24,202 bases of DNA from a virus: the IMG/VR virus record IMGVR_UViG_3300036944_001491, positions 1 to 24,202 of that record; one strand, written 5' to 3'. Of this stretch, positions 21,391-24,202 are shown one piece after another; positions within the stretch are counted from its first letter, which is position 1, and each line of letters begins with the position of its first letter. The notes beneath the pieces are model-generated. The model made no database searches and was not told the origin of the DNA. It saw nothing but the letters and a program-made list of their open reading frames with translations. A program made the position numbers and the translations under genes.

Positions 21391-23382
21391 ATGCCGACTA
21401 TATATCAACGGATCGAAGCACAAGGTTCGAGCATATTAGATATCATAACCAACCAAGTCGTGGTTGGGCTACTCGATGAAATCGATCTCATGGAAACGAT
21501 GAAGGATTCCATTTATATTCTACATAGTTTCTCAGCCTATTCGCAATTTGGAGATACTAAGGGTAATCTCACCATCAATAAGAACAGATGTGATGTTACA
21601 GTAGATTTCATCTTGGATAAAGCACAAGTACCATGGCCCGTAGAATCCGTTGGAACAACACCTGCACTTGGTGTGCTTGGGACAACCAAAGGGTCACAGA
21701 CGCCTATATTCTTCGATAAAAAAGCTGGTGTGTTAATGGAATATCACACCTCACCATGTGCTTTAGATATGGATTTTACGTTACGCTTTCAAAATTTTGA
21801 TCAGGCGGCTAAAGCGTTTGATACTATTAAGAACAAATATAGTGGAGGGCATCTTGGACCACCTTTTAATTTGGTGTTCTCCTTCCCAGCTGGACAGGCT
21901 ATGTATAATTATCTGTCTTCTGTGTATAGTAAAAAAGATGATTATGTCACAAAGAGTCTCGTGGATTACATTAAGGATATGCAAATATCCGCTATGAGCT
22001 TTGATATAAGAAAGTCGCAGCTTACCAGTCCAGATGCAGATAAGATGCTCATGATTGGGTGTACCCAACTTGGTTGTGTTGCACAGCTTACCATGGATCA
22101 GACAGAACCTGATGCGCATCATGTTGAACAGCTTCCAGATGGATATACGCTCACCTTCAAATTCCAGATTCAATTTGGTAGACCGTCTTTGATTGCTATT
22201 CATACACCGTTGTCAATTGACAACAAGGCGCTACCTTACAGCTTCTTTGAGAATAACATGGTGACCCATCACCATAATCCCGCTGTCACTGGTGTCTTTT
22301 CAAACCTTATGGTTCATGAATACGCAAAGCGCAGTTATGGGGATTATCGTAATAGCGCCCAAATACTTCGATCCCCTATCTACGATGATTGGTTTTGTGT
22401 CGATAGACAGTATAGCCAATATGAATATCGTCCGATCTATATTGGGCATTTCACATTGGATGGTCCTGTCTCCACAATTGATTTGAAATTGTTGGATGAT
22501 CTTCAGTTACATTCTGTCGTACAAACCATCATACGTGAAACAGGAAATGACGTCTTCACCTATGGGGGTTTGTTTAATATTGGTGTATATGCCAACGATC
22601 TACGTATGGGACAAGAACTTGTTTCGATCGATGAAAATCTCATTCTCACCGTGCGCTCCGATCGTCTGGACAAAACATACCATGTCATGATTTCGGAAAC
22701 AACAGCGCTTAAGAAGACAGATCCTAAATGGGATTATCTTCTTTTGCGCTATCGGTATTTCTTTCCCATGACCATTGAGAGAAATCTCAAGCATCTCATC
22801 GATCAAAAATACATGTATGTTGACTATGATAATGCTTTTTTAAATCTCATTTCATCCTTGAATCAAAAGAGACAGTTAAAGCCTCTTTTGGAAAATATGG
22901 TTGTAGCAGGAGAAGTGACAAACGAGATTTTCAGCTATACGCAAAATTCCTCACAGTTAGCGGATTATCTGGTTTACACTCAGTCTAAAAGGACACAGTA
23001 TCCGCATCCGTTATGGAACACGGAACTCCCCGTTAACGATGCTGTTATTCTTTCGCACTATTACGAAGCGGAAGGTGGGTATTATGTGCTGAAAAGTAAT
23101 GATGGTACGATATTGTTCGGCGCGGATGGTAAGTTGATTTTGGGATATAATGCGCTTCCAGAATTACCCTTGTTATTGGAAGGCGCCTCTATTTACGGTA
23201 GATCTCTTTTTGTGGCTTTTATCGAACAGTGTCTGCTCGCTAGAGTCCTAACCATAAACGACATCCCAATGCAATATCTGCGTTACAATAAATCGATCTA
23301 TCCATACACCAATGTATCAGGAGGCTATTATGGCTTTAACACCCCGATCCGGGTTTTCCGCTACGACATCAGGCCGCAATGA
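21391..23382 (+). CDS. Large unknown protein, probable virion component (663 aa)
   Basis: I do not recognise a family. The protein is soluble, with no membrane segment, catalytic motif or repeat, and has the mixed beta/alpha composition with many aromatic residues (FSAYSQFGDTKGNL, YRPIYIGHFTL, YYGFNTPIRVFRYDIRPQ) common in baseplate, neck and tail proteins of large myoviruses. It overlaps the next gene by 53 bases. AAGGG lies about ten bases before the ATG. It follows the fibre gene divergently, in line with a tail or baseplate role, which is inferred from position. Confidence 0.6.
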   Translation: MPTIYQRIEAQGSSILDIITNQVVVGLLDEIDLMETMKDSIYILHSFSAYSQFGDTKGNLTINKNRCDVTVDFILDKAQVPWPVESVGTTPALGVLGTTKGSQTPIFFDKKAGVLMEYHTSPCALDMDFTLRFQNFDQAAKAFDTIKNKYSGGHLGPPFNLVFSFPAGQAMYNYLSSVYSKKDDYVTKSLVDYIKDMQISAMSFDIRKSQLTSPDADKMLMIGCTQLGCVAQLTMDQTEPDAHHVEQLPDGYTLTFKFQIQFGRPSLIAIHTPLSIDNKALPYSFFENNMVTHHHNPAVTGVFSNLMVHEYAKRSYGDYRNSAQILRSPIYDDWFCVDRQYSQYEYRPIYIGHFTLDGPVSTIDLKLLDDLQLHSVVQTIIRETGNDVFTYGGLFNIGVYANDLRMGQELVSIDENLILTVRSDRLDKTYHVMISETTALKKTDPKWDYLLLRYRYFFPMTIERNLKHLIDQKYMYVDYDNAFLNLISSLNQKRQLKPLLENMVVAGEVTNEIFSYTQNSSQLADYLVYTQSKRTQYPHPLWNTELPVNDAVILSHYYEAEGGYYVLKSNDGTILFGADGKLILGYNALPELPLLLEGASIYGRSLFVAFIEQCLLARVLTINDIPMQYLRYNKSIYPYTNVSGGYYGFNTPIRVFRYDIRPQ

Positions 23383-24202
23383 CATTGAGAATAATATTCC
23401 AAACAGTGCATCGGATGTAGCGAACAATATGCCTAATGTTGGCGATGCGATGCTCAATCGATTTGCCATCAATACAGCTGCCTATCCCAACACGACAAAA
23501 CTCCTTGTGGGGTTCATGAAGGGTAAGCGGACTCTTGTTACGTATTACCGTCTCATGGATAAAAATGGTTCTAATCTGCGGACCAATATCGCAGATTATC
23601 CCTCACTTAAAAACGTCCTCTTTAATGAATATCAAAAGATCATAAATCTGGAAATTACAATTCCCCAGGGCTTTGCGTTTGAAGCTGATCCTTCCAATGC
23701 CAGTGTTGAGATTACAGGGGATGCAAAAATGTATCCTGGTATGAACCCAAATGTGGGGGATATCTTTTACACATCTATGGGGGACGGTCAAATTGGCGTC
23801 TTCCAGGTGACATTGGTAACCCCGACCACTTGGCGTAATGATCGTATTTACATTATCCGATTCGTACTCCAGAGCTTTCTGGATAATGTTGATTCCGATC
23901 CCATTGAAGGGTCTGTGACCCTAACGCATATCTTTAGCAAAACTAACTATCTTGGATCGACCGCTGCCTTATTGTCAGAGCAGACATATCTTGATCTTCA
24001 AACCATCAAAGCTAGACGAAGTAGTTTAATTCGGTATTATCATCAAACTTTCTTTTGTCAGGATATCAATAGCTATATTAGACCAGATCAGGTGTATGAT
24101 CCTTACGCTGTTCAGTTCATGGTTAATAAAATCACAATGGACGATCTACCCATACGTCCTAAGAATCTCATGGGGCAAAATAGTGATCTGTATCGTAATA
24201 GT
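23330..24202 (+). CDS. Unknown protein, probable virion component, cut by the window edge
   Basis: The visible 291 codons begin MALTPRSGFSATTSGRNDIE and continue open to the edge. An Asn-rich N-terminal stretch (IENNIPNSASDVANNMPNVG) leads into a beta-rich region with NVGDIFYTSMGDGQIGVFQV and RIYIIRFVLQSFLDN, then a helical part (QTYLDLQTIKARRSSLIRYY). The start lies inside the previous gene but has a strong AGGAGG six bases upstream, so the 53-base overlap appears genuine. No family recognised; the layout suggests a neck, baseplate or tail protein made in step with the preceding one. Confidence 0.65.
   Translation, partial: MALTPRSGFSATTSGRNDIENNIPNSASDVANNMPNVGDAMLNRFAINTAAYPNTTKLLVGFMKGKRTLVTYYRLMDKNGSNLRTNIADYPSLKNVLFNEYQKIINLEITIPQGFAFEADPSNASVEITGDAKMYPGMNPNVGDIFYTSMGDGQIGVFQVTLVTPTTWRNDRIYIIRFVLQSFLDNVDSDPIEGSVTLTHIFSKTNYLGSTAALLSEQTYLDLQTIKARRSSLIRYYHQTFFCQDINSYIRPDQVYDPYAVQFMVNKITMDDLPIRPKNLMGQNSDLYRNS

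Noticed and set aside
1-24202. CRISPR arrays, tRNA genes, insertion sequences and integrase or attachment sites
   Set aside because: I looked in the gaps for regularly spaced direct repeats, cloverleaf-like sequences and terminal inverted repeats. Gaps are short and held only leaders and terminators; no protein resembles a transposase or integrase.

Overview
The window looks like a piece of a large, strictly lytic tailed-phage (jumbo myovirus-type) genome. Genes are packed with gaps of tens of bases and often overlap. The strand flips seven times. Nearly every operon ends in a perfect GC-rich hairpin, and head, tail-fibre and replication genes are interleaved without any metabolic or integration genes. 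The 736-residue candidate major capsid protein, the highly divergent replication ATPases and the interleaving recall phiKZ-like jumbo phages of Gram-negative bacteria. That assignment is an inference from layout and protein sizes, and the host cannot be named from the sequence.

Region 1 (1-3480, minus strand) is an accessory operon. In transcription order it encodes a 317-aa protein made of three copies of a small domain, a 42-aa membrane peptide, an AlkB-type 2OG-Fe(II) dioxygenase, a NADAR-domain protein, a MazG-like nucleotide pyrophosphohydrolase, an 88-aa basic aromatic-rich protein and the start of one more gene. The small domain of the first protein recurs at the N-termini of the NADAR and MazG proteins. 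The enzymes suggest repair or removal of damaged or modified bases and nucleotides, possibly against host defences.

Region 2 (3519-5601): two perfect hairpin terminators bracket a 270-bp block with no clear gene. To its right lies the N-terminal half of a family B DNA polymerase, with the proofreading exonuclease and motif A present but motifs B and C absent.

Region 3 (5671-10783): a 195-aa protein resembles a condensed piece of the major capsid protein (an internal segment plus the C-terminal tail). It is divergent from a 205-aa unknown gene, and the two share a 22-bp inverted leader. Then come the major capsid gene and, just upstream in the same operon, a 489-aa unknown protein.

Region 4 (10958-13741, plus): a DnaB-like helicase and a 396-aa unknown protein. 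Region 5 (13783-17111, minus): three genes, two of them tail-fibre or virion proteins with an HL-D--PH-V motif and lectin/LamG-like beta-rich C-termini. Region 6 (17262-18701, plus): a second RecA-fold ATPase, probably UvsX/RecA-like, with the same unusual P-loop as the helicase. Region 7 (18742-21268, minus): a tail fibre and a small membrane protein. Region 8 (21391-end, plus): two overlapping large genes of probable virion type, the second cut by the window edge.

The clearest novelties are the capsid-protein mini-paralogue, the shared small domain attached to different nucleotide-repair enzymes, the half polymerase and the block between two terminators. I saw no tRNA, rRNA, CRISPR, insertion sequence or integrase.
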